This document shows, piece by piece, positions 33,989 to 42,604 of a stretch of DNA of 64,000 nt; the first letter of the stretch is position 1, and each line of letters opens with the position of its first letter. The notes under the pieces are model-generated. The model worked only from the letters and a program-made list of their open reading frames with translations, did not search any database and was not told where the DNA came from. The stretch lies in assembly GCF_000342005.1 (NCBI RefSeq), contig NZ_AOHO01000071.1, forward strand, positions 18,364-82,363, read 5' to 3'. A program made the position numbers and the translations under genes. Source of the DNA: Amycolatopsis decaplanina DSM 44594. GTDB taxonomy: Bacteria > Actinomycetota > Actinomycetes > Mycobacteriales > Pseudonocardiaceae.

Positions 33989-36100
33989 ATGACTTTCACC
34001 GCTGAGCAGGCGAAAGCCGCCTTCCCCGACGAGGTCGTCACGAACGCGGTCACGCGTCTGGTGAAGGTGCCCGGCCTCGGCAAGCCGGTCGCGCTGATCA
34101 CCTTGGACAACGGCCACGACCACACCCGGCCGAACACCTTCGGCCCGCAGAGCCTGGTGAGCCTCGACGCCGCGATCGACGCCGCCTTCGCGGCCGGACC
34201 CGCGGCGATCGCGGTCACCGGCAAGCCGTTCATCTTCGCCGTCGGCGCCGACCTTTCCGGTGTCGAAGCGGTCGCGGATCCGGCGCTGGCGCGGGAGATC
34301 GCGCAGACCGGGCACGACGTGTTCCGGCGCCTCACCGACTCCGAGATCCCGACGTTTTCGTTCGTCAACGGCGCGGTGATGGGCGGCGGGCTCGAACTCG
34401 CGCTCTCCTGCCACTACCGCACGCTTTCGGAGAACACCGCCGCGATCGCGTTCCCCGAGGTCTTCCTCGGCCTGTTCCCGGGCTGGGGCGGCACGCAGCT
34501 GCTGCCGAACCTGATCGGGCCGGACGCCGCGGTCACCGTGATCATCGAGAACGCGCTGGCACAGAACAAGATGCTCAAGGTCGCGCAGGCGGCGGAACTC
34601 GGCATCGTCGACGAGGTCTTCGGTTCGGCCGACTACCTGGAGCAGTCCCTGCTGTGGCTCGCGAAGGTGGTCAACGGCGAGATCACCCCCGCCCGCCGCG
34701 AGATCGACCGCGGCGCGGGCTGGGACGCCGCGATCGCCCGCGCCAAGGCCATTGTGGACGGTCGCACGAAGGGCGCTTCCCCCGGCGCGACCAAGGCCGT
34801 CGAGCTGCTGGAGCTGGCCCGCGAGAACGATCTGGACCGCGGCTACGCGGCCGAGACCGACGGGCTCGCCGAACTGCTCATGGACGACACCCTGCGCGCC
34901 GGGCTGTACTCGTTCAACCTGGTCAACAAGCGGGCCAAGCGGCCGGCGGGCGCGCCGGACAAGTCGCTGGCGCGCAAGGTGAACAAGGTCGGCATCGTCG
35001 GCGCGGGCCTGATGGCCAGCCAGATGGCCCTGCTGTTCGTGCGCCGTCTCAAGGTGCCGGTGGTGCTCACCGACGTCGACCAGGAACGCGTCGACAAGGG
35101 TGTGTCCTATGTGCACGGTGAGATCGACAAGCTGCTGGCCAAGAAGCGGGTTTCGCCGGACGGCGCGAACCGGCTGAAGGCGCTCGTCACCGGCTCGCTC
35201 GACAAGTCCGTGTTCGCCGACGCCGACTTCGTGATCGAGGCGGTGTTCGAGGAGCTGGGCGTCAAGCAGAAGGTCTTCGCCGACCTGGAGCAGTACGTCT
35301 CCCCCGAGGCGATCCTGGCGACGAACACCTCGTCGCTGTCGATCACCGCGATGGCGTCGCAGCTGAAGCATCCGGAACGCGTGGTCGGGTTCCACTTCTT
35401 CAACCCGGTCGCGGTGATGCCGCTGCTGGAGATCGTCCGGGCGGAGAAGACCGACGACGCCGCGCTGGCCACCGCGTTCGCGCTCGGCAAGCAGCTCAAG
35501 AAGTCGAGCGTGCTGGTCAAGGACGCGCCCGCGTTCGTGGTCAACCGGCTGCTGCTCCGCTTCCTCGGCGAGGTCCTGGTGACCGTGGACGAGGGCACGC
35601 CGTTCGACGTCGCCGACAAGGCGCTCGAGCCGCTGGGCCTGCCGATGACGCCGCTCACGCTGATGCAGCTGGTCGGCCCGGCGATCGCCCTGCACGTCGG
35701 GGAAACCCTGCACGGGGCGTTCCCGGACCGGTTCACCGTCAGCGAGAACCTCGACCGCTTCGTCAAGGCGGGCAAGAAGGGTGTCTGGCAGTGGGACGCT
35801 CACGGCAACGCCACCGTCGACCCCGAGATCGACGAACTGTGGCAGCGCGGCGACTCGCCGTCGACGTCCGAGCAGGTGCGTGATCGCGCGCTGGCCGCGA
35901 TCGCCGAAGAGATCCGGATCATGCTCGACGAAGGCGTGGTCGCCCAGGCGCAGGACATCGACCTGTGCCTGATCCTCGGCGCGGGCTGGCCGTTCTGGCT
36001 CGGCGGCATCACGCCGTACCTGGACCGGGCCGGCGTGTCCGAGAAGGTCAACGGCAAGCCGTTCCTGGCCCCGGGTGTGGCGAGCGTGCCGCTCTCCTGA
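33989..36100 (+). CDS. fadB: Fatty-acid oxidation complex alpha subunit (enoyl-CoA hydratase/3-hydroxyacyl-CoA dehydrogenase)
   Basis: 703 residues. Hydratase/isomerase domain (to about 200: NGAVMGGGLELALSCHY, AFPEVFLGLFPGWGGTQLLP), 3-hydroxyacyl-CoA dehydrogenase NAD domain (about 330-510: VGIVGAGLMASQMALLF; FHFFNPVAVMPLLEIVR) and two C-terminal dehydrogenase domains. It hydrates and oxidises acyl-CoA thioesters, partner of the thiolase upstream. ATG 33989 begins two bases after the thiolase stop; a longer open frame starting within the thiolase is not the protein. A textbook terminator follows. Confidence 0.94.
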   Translation: MTFTAEQAKAAFPDEVVTNAVTRLVKVPGLGKPVALITLDNGHDHTRPNTFGPQSLVSLDAAIDAAFAAGPAAIAVTGKPFIFAVGADLSGVEAVADPALAREIAQTGHDVFRRLTDSEIPTFSFVNGAVMGGGLELALSCHYRTLSENTAAIAFPEVFLGLFPGWGGTQLLPNLIGPDAAVTVIIENALAQNKMLKVAQAAELGIVDEVFGSADYLEQSLLWLAKVVNGEITPARREIDRGAGWDAAIARAKAIVDGRTKGASPGATKAVELLELARENDLDRGYAAETDGLAELLMDDTLRAGLYSFNLVNKRAKRPAGAPDKSLARKVNKVGIVGAGLMASQMALLFVRRLKVPVVLTDVDQERVDKGVSYVHGEIDKLLAKKRVSPDGANRLKALVTGSLDKSVFADADFVIEAVFEELGVKQKVFADLEQYVSPEAILATNTSSLSITAMASQLKHPERVVGFHFFNPVAVMPLLEIVRAEKTDDAALATAFALGKQLKKSSVLVKDAPAFVVNRLLLRFLGEVLVTVDEGTPFDVADKALEPLGLPMTPLTLMQLVGPAIALHVGETLHGAFPDRFTVSENLDRFVKAGKKGVWQWDAHGNATVDPEIDELWQRGDSPSTSEQVRDRALAAIAEEIRIMLDEGVVAQAQDIDLCLILGAGWPFWLGGITPYLDRAGVSEKVNGKPFLAPGVASVPLS

Positions 36101-36113
36101 AGCTGAACGAAAG

Positions 36114-36154
36114 GCCACCGTCGGCGACTCTGCAGTCGCTGACGGTGGCTTTTT
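36114..36154 (+). terminator. Rho-independent terminator of fadAB
   Basis: 16-bp stem GCCACCGTCGGCGACT/AGTCGCTGACGGTGGC (36114-36129 with 36134-36149, one G-T-type mismatch) followed by five T (36150-36154), the clearest U-tailed terminator in the window. Confidence 0.85.
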
Positions 36155-36194
36155 GCGTATTTCGTGAACTTTGTAGCGCTTGGCTGCGATTTCG

Positions 36195-36220
36195 GGAACA
36201 CTCGCGCTAAGCCTGGTCTT
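36195..36220 (+). promoter_or_regulatory. Candidate ECF sigma-factor promoter
   Basis: GGAAC (36195-36199), a 16-base spacer, then GTCTT (36216-36220). This resembles SigE/SigH-type promoters (GGAAC near -35, GTT-like -10) of Actinobacteria. It is 39 bases before the start of the small secreted peptide. Confidence 0.35.
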
Positions 36221-36258
36221 CCAGGTACTGGGGAACAACAGAACATGGGAGGAAGCCG

Positions 36259-36444
36259 ATGAAGAAGATCGTCGTGCGCGTGGGCCTGGGGGCCGGCGCG
36301 GCGGTTCTGGGCTTGCTGCTCGGAGCGGGTGTGGCGGGCGCTGACGACAGCGTCCGGATCACCGGCGACGAGACCGGCAGTGTCCGGATCACCGGAGTGG
36401 ACAACCGCGACTTCGGTGTGACCCCGGCAAACCGGGACTTCTAG
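36259..36444 (+). CDS. Small secreted peptide with SVRITG repeat
   Basis: 61 residues with a strong GGGAGGA ribosome site. A basic start and hydrophobic core (LGAGAAVLGLLLGAGVAG) make a signal peptide with probable cleavage at AGA-DDS near residue 29. The mature part of about 32 residues contains DSVRITG and GSVRITG, six residues conserved in tandem, then two NRDF units (DNRDFG and ANRDF). No cysteine. Function unknown; the short repeats and ECF-like promoter suggest an envelope-stress or surface peptide, which is inference. A terminator follows directly. Confidence 0.7.
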   Translation: MKKIVVRVGLGAGAAVLGLLLGAGVAGADDSVRITGDETGSVRITGVDNRDFGVTPANRDF

Positions 36445-36449
36445 CAAGG

Positions 36450-36486
36450 AGCCCGGCTCCCCTGCCATCCTCCGGGGAGCCGGGCT
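36450..36486 (+). terminator. Terminator after the secreted peptide gene
   Basis: 13-bp perfect stem AGCCCGGCTCCCC/GGGGAGCCGGGCT (36450-36462 with 36474-36486), then TTTCG. Confidence 0.75.
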
Positions 36487-36565
36487 TTCGCACCGCAGCG
36501 ATGATCGTCACACGGCGCTGATCGTTGGCCGTCCGGACACCGCCCGTTCAGCGAGGCTCTTTAGC

Positions 36566-38188
36566 GTGCCGCCGGTGAACAGCGAAAAACCCGGCGTCGA
36601 CCGCCGCGGATTCCTCAAGCGTGCGGGCCTCGTGTCCGCGGCGGCCGCGGGTGTTCCCCTCGCCGCCACCGCCCCGGCGGAAGCCCTCGATCTGAACCTC
36701 GACCTCGATCTCGGCATCGATCTCTCCCGCCTCTTCGGCCGGGACCGCTACCAGTGGCTGGTGGGCGATCACCACATCCACACGCAGTACTCCTACGACG
36801 CGATGTACACAGTGGACGGAATCGCCGACGACGCCCGGCGCCACGGGGCGGACTGGGCGGTGATCACCGATCACGGCCACGCGTCGCACGAGAAGTCGTC
36901 GGTGGAACGGACGAACGCCGCGATCCGGGCGGCGCAGCGCGAGCACCGCGATCTCCTGCTGTGGCAAGGGATGGAGTGGAACGTGCCGGGCGCCGAGCAC
37001 GCGACCCTGTTCTTCCAGGCGGGCGCGAACCAGTCCGCGAAGCTGCGTGAGTTCGAGCGCGCCTTCGACTGGCGGCTGACCGGGACCGAACCGGGCACGC
37101 CGGACAACGAGGCGCTGGCCGTCAAGGCGATCCGCTGGCTGGCCGCCGAAGAGCGGGCCCGCCGGATCCACGCGCCGGTGGTGGTGATCAACCATCCGCT
37201 GCGCAACGGCCGGATCGCCCCGCACGAGATCCGCGCGCTGCGCGACGCCGCGCCCGGGATCGTCATCGGCATGGAAGGCGCGCCGGGAGCGCAGGCCGAC
37301 GGCTTCCCCAAACCGCTCGGGAGCGGCGGTGGCGCGCGCGGCGGGTACGGCAACTCCCCCGGTTCGAACTCGTGGCCGGGCTTCCCGGAGTCGGCCTACC
37401 GCACCTACGGCGGCTTCGACTGGAGCACCGCGACCGTCGGCGGGCTCTGGGATTCACTGCTGGCCGAGGGAAAGCCGTGGTGGATCACCAGCAACTCCGA
37501 CTCGCACTACAACCGCGGCGACACCCTCGTCCGGCCGGGCGTCCCCGACGGCTACTACGACGAGCACGGCGCGTACCCGGACCCGATCGACACCGGCGTC
37601 CCGCAGACTCTGCCCCCGTACGCGGACTTCGCCCCCGCTGAGTTCAGCCGGACGGTCGTCGGTGTGACCCGCCGCAGCCACGAAGGTGTACTGGAAGGCC
37701 TGCGCGCGGGACGCGTCTGGGTGGTGCACGGCGGGCTCGCGCAGGAACTGGAGTTCGGCGCGTACAGCGGCTGGAGCTCGGCCACGATGGGCGGCAGGCT
37801 CCGGGTTCGGCGCGGGGACGACGTCACGGTCGTCGTCTCGGCGAAACTGGCGTCACGACCGAACGGCGGCGGCGCGATCCCCCGGCTCGCGCGGCTCGAC
37901 CTCGTTTCGGGACCGATGACCGGCCCGGCCGCCGACCGTGACGCGCAGACCGCCCCGGGCACGCGGGTGGTCCGTTCCTTCGAACCGCGCTGGGCGCCGG
38001 GGCGGCGGGTCGCCTTCCGGCACACCTTCCGCAACGTGCGCGAGCCGTTCTTCGTGCGGACGCGCGGGACGGACGGCAAGAAGCACGTGCCCGGCGGGAT
38101 CGAGCCGAGCGCCGACGTGATCGGGCAGTCGAATCCGTTCGAAGACCTGTGGCTGTACGGGAACCCGATCTTCGTGGACGTGCGGTAG
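36566..38188 (+). CDS. Tat-exported PHP-domain metallophosphoesterase-like protein
   Basis: 540 residues. DRRGFLKRAG near residue 12 followed by a hydrophobic Ala-rich stretch is a twin-arginine signal. PHP motifs: GDHHIHTQYSYDA, VITDHG, INHPLRN and NSDSH give the His/Asp metal set of the PHP family (phosphoesterases, often trinuclear metal sites). A short Leu-Asp repeat (LNLDLDLDLGIDL) links signal and domain. The long C-terminal part (from about 400) is a beta-rich domain. Substrate unknown; folded with metals before export, which suits Tat. GTG 36566 start; no clear ribosome site. Ends before a convergent palindrome. Confidence 0.82.
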   Translation: MPPVNSEKPGVDRRGFLKRAGLVSAAAAGVPLAATAPAEALDLNLDLDLGIDLSRLFGRDRYQWLVGDHHIHTQYSYDAMYTVDGIADDARRHGADWAVITDHGHASHEKSSVERTNAAIRAAQREHRDLLLWQGMEWNVPGAEHATLFFQAGANQSAKLREFERAFDWRLTGTEPGTPDNEALAVKAIRWLAAEERARRIHAPVVVINHPLRNGRIAPHEIRALRDAAPGIVIGMEGAPGAQADGFPKPLGSGGGARGGYGNSPGSNSWPGFPESAYRTYGGFDWSTATVGGLWDSLLAEGKPWWITSNSDSHYNRGDTLVRPGVPDGYYDEHGAYPDPIDTGVPQTLPPYADFAPAEFSRTVVGVTRRSHEGVLEGLRAGRVWVVHGGLAQELEFGAYSGWSSATMGGRLRVRRGDDVTVVVSAKLASRPNGGGAIPRLARLDLVSGPMTGPAADRDAQTAPGTRVVRSFEPRWAPGRRVAFRHTFRNVREPFFVRTRGTDGKKHVPGGIEPSADVIGQSNPFEDLWLYGNPIFVDVR

Positions 38189-38197
38189 CCGTTGGGC

Positions 38198-38243
38198 CTC
38201 GTGAGTGGCTAGGACGGTTAGAACCGTCCTAGCCACTCACGAG
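38198..38243. repeat. Family-A palindrome, copy 2, at convergent gene ends
   Basis: 22-bp perfect arms 38198-38219 and 38222-38243, centre AG. The TGA of the aldo/keto reductase (38239-38237) lies inside the right arm. The arms differ from copy 1 at two adjacent positions (GCT for GTA) and both arms changed together, so pairing is kept. Confidence 0.85.
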
Positions 38244-39061
38244 CCGAGGGTGTCGGGATCCGGTCCCAGCCGCTTCCCCTGCTCCAGGGTCGCGATCGCG
38301 GCGGTGTCGTGCGCGTCGAGCGCGAAGTCGAAGACGTCCATGTTCTCCTTGATCCGTTCCGGCGTGACGGACTTCGGGATCACCAGATGGTTCATCTCGA
38401 TGTGCCAGCGCAGCACGACCTGCGCCGGCGTCTTGCCGTGTTTCTCCGCGATCGTGGTGATCTTCTCGTCGGCGAGCAGTTCCCCGCCGCGCGCCAGCGG
38501 ACCCCACGCCTCGGTGACGATCTCGTGCTTCTCGTGGAAGTCCCGGAGCAACGGCTGCTGCAGCCAAGGGTGGCATTCGATCTGGTTGACCGCGGGAACG
38601 GTTCCGGTCTCCTCGATCAGGCGCTCCAGATGCGGGATCTGGAAGTTCGAGACGCCGATCGCCTTCGCCCGGCCGTCGGAGGCGATCTTCTCCAGCGCCC
38701 GCCACGTCTCGACGTACTTGTCCTGGGACGGCAGCGGCCAGTGGATCAGGTACAGGTCGACGTAGTCGATGTCGAGTTCGCGCATGCTCGTGTCGAAGGC
38801 ACGCAACGCCGAGTCGTAACCGTGCTCGGTATTCCACAGTTTCGTGGTGACGAACAGTTCCTCGCGCGGCAGCCCGCTGGTGCGGACGGCCTCGCCGACG
38901 CCGCGTTCGTTGGCGTACAGGGTCGCCGTGTCGATGGCGCGGTAGCCCGCCTCGATCGCGGTGCGGACCGCGCCGACGACCTCGTCGTCGCCGATCTTGT
39001 ACACCCCGAAGCCGAGTTGCGGGAGGGACGTTCCGTTGTTCAGCCGAATACTGGGGACCAT
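38237..39061 (-). CDS. Aldo/keto reductase (2,5-diketo-D-gluconate reductase-like)
   Basis: 274 residues. Catalytic tetrad D-Y-K-H: AIDTATLYANERGVG (Asp and Tyr), TTKLW (Lys), LIHWP (His), with the NADPH-binding IPKSVTPERIKEN loop near the C-terminus. It reduces carbonyl groups on small molecules; no substrate can be assigned. Start ATG 39061 chosen because the barrel begins SIRLNNGTSLPQLGFGVYKIG directly after it. The stop codon is formed by the palindrome. It is just downstream of the sensor kinase and may share its transcript. Confidence 0.92.
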   Translation of the reverse strand: MVPSIRLNNGTSLPQLGFGVYKIGDDEVVGAVRTAIEAGYRAIDTATLYANERGVGEAVRTSGLPREELFVTTKLWNTEHGYDSALRAFDTSMRELDIDYVDLYLIHWPLPSQDKYVETWRALEKIASDGRAKAIGVSNFQIPHLERLIEETGTVPAVNQIECHPWLQQPLLRDFHEKHEIVTEAWGPLARGGELLADEKITTIAEKHGKTPAQVVLRWHIEMNHLVIPKSVTPERIKENMDVFDFALDAHDTAAIATLEQGKRLGPDPDTLGS

Positions 39062-39087
39062 GCTCGAACCGTAACCCCAGCGATGGC

Positions 39088-40215
39088 TCAGGGCAGAGCA
39101 GGCAGGTGAACGGTCACCGAAAGACCACCGCCCACAACGGGTTCCGCCGACACCGTGCCGCCGTGCGCCTGGACCGCGGCCCGCACGATCGACAGTCCCA
39201 GCCCGGCGCCGGTACGGGCGGTCCTGGCGACGCCGGCACGGCGGAACGGCTCGAACAGTTCGGGGACCGCGGCCGGATCGAGCAGGCCGCCGGACGAACG
39301 CACCCGCAGCACGGACCACTGTGGACCGGCCTGGGTGACGACGTCGAGCCAGCCGCCCTCGACGTTGTGCCGCACGGCGTTCTCCAGCAGGTTGCCCGCG
39401 ATCCGTTCCAGCAGCGCGGGATCGCCGAACGTCGCCGCTCCCGGGGTCGCGAATTCGGTGCGGATACCGCGTCTCTCGGCTTCGGCCCGCACCGCGCGCC
39501 ACGCGGTCGCGACGATCACCGCGAGATCGACCGGCTCCCGGGCCACCAGCCCCGCGCCGTCCGTGCGCGCGAGCAACAGCAACGAGCCGACCAGCCGTTC
39601 GGCCCGCTCGGTCGCGTCGCGGACCACACCCGCCATCCGGCGTAATTCGGCTTCGTCGGCGTGCTCGTCGGCCAGCGTGACGTCGAGTTCGGTGCGGATG
39701 ACCGCGAGTGGCGTCCGCAGTTCGTGGCTGGCGTTCGCGACGAAGTGCCGTTGCGCGTCGAACGCGGCCTGCAGCCTGTCGAGCATGTCGTCGAAGGTCT
39801 CGGCCAGTTCGGCGAGTTCGTCCTTCGTGCGGACCTCGCCGATCCGTTCCCCCATCGATTCGATCGACAGGCGCCGCGCGGTGCCGGTGATCTCGCGCAG
39901 CGGCTGCAGCACCCGCGCGGTGAACGTCCACGCGAGGATTCCCGCCGCCAGCACGACGAAACAGAACGCGACCGCGCCGAACAGCAGCACCCTGTTCCGG
40001 GCGTAGACCCGCAGATGCTCGGTGACGGCGGAAGCGTCGACGTCGACGCCGTCGACCCGCACCGTGGTGCCCGGCGGCAGCTGCGGCACGGCGGAAACCG
40101 CGTCGCCGACCAGATTCCAGGTCAGCCAGAGCAACAGGAGGCTGACCAGTGCCACCAGCCCGGTCGCGAGCAGCGTGACCCGCGCGCGCAGGCTGCGGGC
40201 GCCGGACAGGTTCAC
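39088..40215 (-). CDS. Sensor histidine kinase
   Basis: 375 residues. Two transmembrane helices (about 11-33 and 75-98) flank a short extracellular loop of about 40 residues, followed by HAMP, HisKA (ASHELRTPLAVIRTEL) and HATPase (NLLENAVRHN; GAGLGLSIVRAAV) domains, so autophosphorylation should be intact. GTG 40215 overlaps the stop of the response regulator (GTGA), fixing the start and showing coupling. Signal unknown. The divergent start region of the regulator gene is next to an unrelated PucR gene. Confidence 0.93.
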   Translation of the reverse strand: MNLSGARSLRARVTLLATGLVALVSLLLLWLTWNLVGDAVSAVPQLPPGTTVRVDGVDVDASAVTEHLRVYARNRVLLFGAVAFCFVVLAAGILAWTFTARVLQPLREITGTARRLSIESMGERIGEVRTKDELAELAETFDDMLDRLQAAFDAQRHFVANASHELRTPLAVIRTELDVTLADEHADEAELRRMAGVVRDATERAERLVGSLLLLARTDGAGLVAREPVDLAVIVATAWRAVRAEAERRGIRTEFATPGAATFGDPALLERIAGNLLENAVRHNVEGGWLDVVTQAGPQWSVLRVRSSGGLLDPAAVPELFEPFRRAGVARTARTGAGLGLSIVRAAVQAHGGTVSAEPVVGGGLSVTVHLPALP

Positions 40216-40889
40216 CCGCGCGCGGTCCCCTGCTCCGGCACCCGGTAACCGGAGCCGACGACGGTTTCGATGATGCCCGGCTCGCCGAGCTTCTTGCGCA
40301 GTGTCATCACGGTGACCCGGACGGTGGTGGTGAACGGGTCGGCGTTCTCGTCCCATACGCGTTCGAGCAGTTCCTCGCTGCTGACCACCGAACCGGCGGC
40401 CGACAGCAGCACCTCCAGCACGCCGAACTCCTTGCGGGTCAGCTCGACCGGGCCGCTCGCGCGGCGGACGGTCCGCCTCGCCGGGTCCAGTTCGACGTCG
40501 CCCGAAGTCAGCAGCGGCGGCGCGGCCGGGGTCGCGCGGCGGCCCAGCGCCCGCACGCGCGCGACGAGTTCGGGGAAGGCGAACGGCTTGGCGAGATAGT
40601 CGTCGGCGCCGAGGGAAAGCCCGTCGACACGGTCCGAGACGGAACTGCTCGCGGTGAGCATCAGCACGCGGGTCAGCTCGCCGGACGCGACGATCTCGCG
40701 GCACAGGTCGTCACCGGACATGCCGGGCAGGTCGCGGTCGAGCAGCACGACGTCGTACCGGGTGACGGCGGCCTTCTCGTGCCCGTCGTCACCGGTGAGC
40801 GCGATGTCCACCGCCATGCCCTCGCGCCGCAGGCCGCGTGCGATCGCGTCGGCGAGGGGTTCTTCGTCTTCGACTACCAGAATTCGCAC
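40212..40889 (-). CDS. OmpR/PhoB-family response regulator
   Basis: 225 residues from GTG 40889; ATG 40907 six codons upstream is an alternative. Receiver domain (RILVVEDEEPLADAI; phosphoacceptor in DVVLLDRDLPGMSG; Lys in YLAKPFAF) and winged-helix DNA-binding domain (VELTRKEFGVLEVLL; TVRVTVMTLRKKLG). Forms a two-component pair with the adjacent kinase. No target is evident; the aldo/keto reductase downstream is a possibility only. Confidence 0.93.
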   Translation of the reverse strand: MRILVVEDEEPLADAIARGLRREGMAVDIALTGDDGHEKAAVTRYDVVLLDRDLPGMSGDDLCREIVASGELTRVLMLTASSSVSDRVDGLSLGADDYLAKPFAFPELVARVRALGRRATPAAPPLLTSGDVELDPARRTVRRASGPVELTRKEFGVLEVLLSAAGSVVSSEELLERVWDENADPFTTTVRVTVMTLRKKLGEPGIIETVVGSGYRVPEQGTARG

Positions 40890-41009
40890 AACCCTACGTT
40901 GCCACATTTACCTGAGAGTGACCTTATCGGTCTGTCGCGCGCTGAAGTCTCCGTCGGGCGCGGAGCGCCCTTGGGGAGACCCTGCACTCGCTTCCGCCAG
41001 AGCCTCCGT

Positions 41010-42494
41010 TCACGCCCAGCGCAGGGCGAACCACAGCCGCATCCGGATCTCCGGATCCGCCAGATCCACCCCCAGCGCCCGTTCGATCTGCCCGATCCTG
41101 TGCCGGACGCTGTTGCGGTGCACACCGAGTTCGGCGGCCGTCCGGTCCCAGCCGCCGTGGTGCGCCAGCCAGGTCCGCAGCGTGTCGACCAGTTCGCGGT
41201 CACCCTTCCGGTCCAGTTCGCGCAGCGGCGCCAGCGCCTGGGCGGCGAACCCGGCCGCCACGCCCGGGTCGATCAGCGCGTCCAGCCCGAGTTCGGCCGC
41301 TTCGGCCACAATCGGCCGTTCCAACGCGGCGGCCCGCGTCAGCAGCAACTCGACTTCGCCCGCCGCCTCGGGGAGCCGCGCGGGCGGGACAGGTGAACCC
41401 ACGACCGCGAGCCAGCCGTCGGCGCGGAGCCGGTCGAGGTCGCCGATCTCCGGCGCCTCGCGGACGATCGCGGTGAACCGCGGCCCCGGCCGCAGCCGCA
41501 CGAGCGGGGTGTCGAGCCGGGCGCGCAGCCAGTCGTAGCGGGCGGCGACCTCATTCGGGCCACGGCGGTAAGCGATCCCCGCGACCAGGCGGCGTTCTTC
41601 CCCGCCGACCACGTCGGTCTCCCCCAGCAGCAACGCCGTGGCGGTGGCGCCCAGCCCGGCCGCGTCCGAACCCGCGCGGCCCGCCAGCCCGAGCAGCGCC
41701 GCCCCGACCGACAGGATCGCGCGGTCCGCGCCGTCGAACCGCGCGACGCGGCCGACCACGACCAGATGCGACGCCGTCGCCTGCGGGTACACCGGTTGCG
41801 CGACGACGTGCGTGCCGTCGGCCAGTTCCGTAGTCGCGCTGCGGATCCCGCGGCCCGCCCGCAGCGTGGCGACCAGTTCCCGGACCTCGGCGGGCAGCGG
41901 CGACGGCGCGCCGTGGTCGGCGGCGAGGACGTCGCCGACGCCGACCAACGCCACCCACGCCCGCAACCGTCCGGCCAGCGCGCTCGCCAGTTCGCCGAGT
42001 CCGTCACCGGCCGCCCTGGTCAGCGCCTCGCGCGCGACCGCGATCCGCCGCTGTTCCCGCTGCCCCGCCTCGGCGAGCGCCACCGACACAGCCCGGCTGA
42101 TCGCCAGGAACGGCGTCCGCGGCTGGACGATCAGCAGCGGGAGACCGTGGCGGGCACACGCCGTCCGCAGCGGCGGCGGCAGCGTCTCGTAGGCGCCGGG
42201 CGTGAGGCCGAACCCCAGCGCGGAGATCCCGCTGTCGGCCAGCCTCCGGACGTAACGGTCGATCTCGGCCGGTTCCGCCGGCAGATTCACCCCGGCGGTG
42301 AGCAGCAGTTCCGCGCCGAGCAGATACGGCGCCGGGTCTCGCAGCTCGCTGACGTGCGCCCAGCGCACCGGGGCGTCGAGCGCACCCGGCCGGAGTGTCT
42401 CCACGACCGGGTCGAGTGCCAGTTCCGGGTTGCCGACCACGGCCCGTAACGGGACATTCACATCCGAGTCGAGCGGATCGCGGCTTTGGGTCAT
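41010..42494 (-). CDS. PucR-family regulator of the guanidino-acid operon
   Basis: 494 residues. PucR N-terminal sensory domain (VRWAHVSELRDPAPYLLGAELLLTAG) and C-terminal helix-turn-helix GGWDRTAAELGVHRNSVRHRIGQIERALG (in part). Start ATG 42494 is fixed by GAGGA five bases upstream. Divergent from the symporter gene with 110 bp between. PucR proteins in Actinobacteria often sense and control purine, amine or amino-acid catabolism; control of the adjacent symporter-ureohydrolase operon is inferred from position. Confidence 0.88.
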   Translation of the reverse strand: MTQSRDPLDSDVNVPLRAVVGNPELALDPVVETLRPGALDAPVRWAHVSELRDPAPYLLGAELLLTAGVNLPAEPAEIDRYVRRLADSGISALGFGLTPGAYETLPPPLRTACARHGLPLLIVQPRTPFLAISRAVSVALAEAGQREQRRIAVAREALTRAAGDGLGELASALAGRLRAWVALVGVGDVLAADHGAPSPLPAEVRELVATLRAGRGIRSATTELADGTHVVAQPVYPQATASHLVVVGRVARFDGADRAILSVGAALLGLAGRAGSDAAGLGATATALLLGETDVVGGEERRLVAGIAYRRGPNEVAARYDWLRARLDTPLVRLRPGPRFTAIVREAPEIGDLDRLRADGWLAVVGSPVPPARLPEAAGEVELLLTRAAALERPIVAEAAELGLDALIDPGVAAGFAAQALAPLRELDRKGDRELVDTLRTWLAHHGGWDRTAAELGVHRNSVRHRIGQIERALGVDLADPEIRMRLWFALRWA

Positions 42495-42604
42495 TTCATC
42501 CTCGATCCTAGGCGACTTCGGATGGATCATCCCATGTCGTTCAAGGTGCGAACGAACCTACGGTGACCCGAACGAAGCGAACAGCCCAAGTCAAGGAGGA
42601 CACC

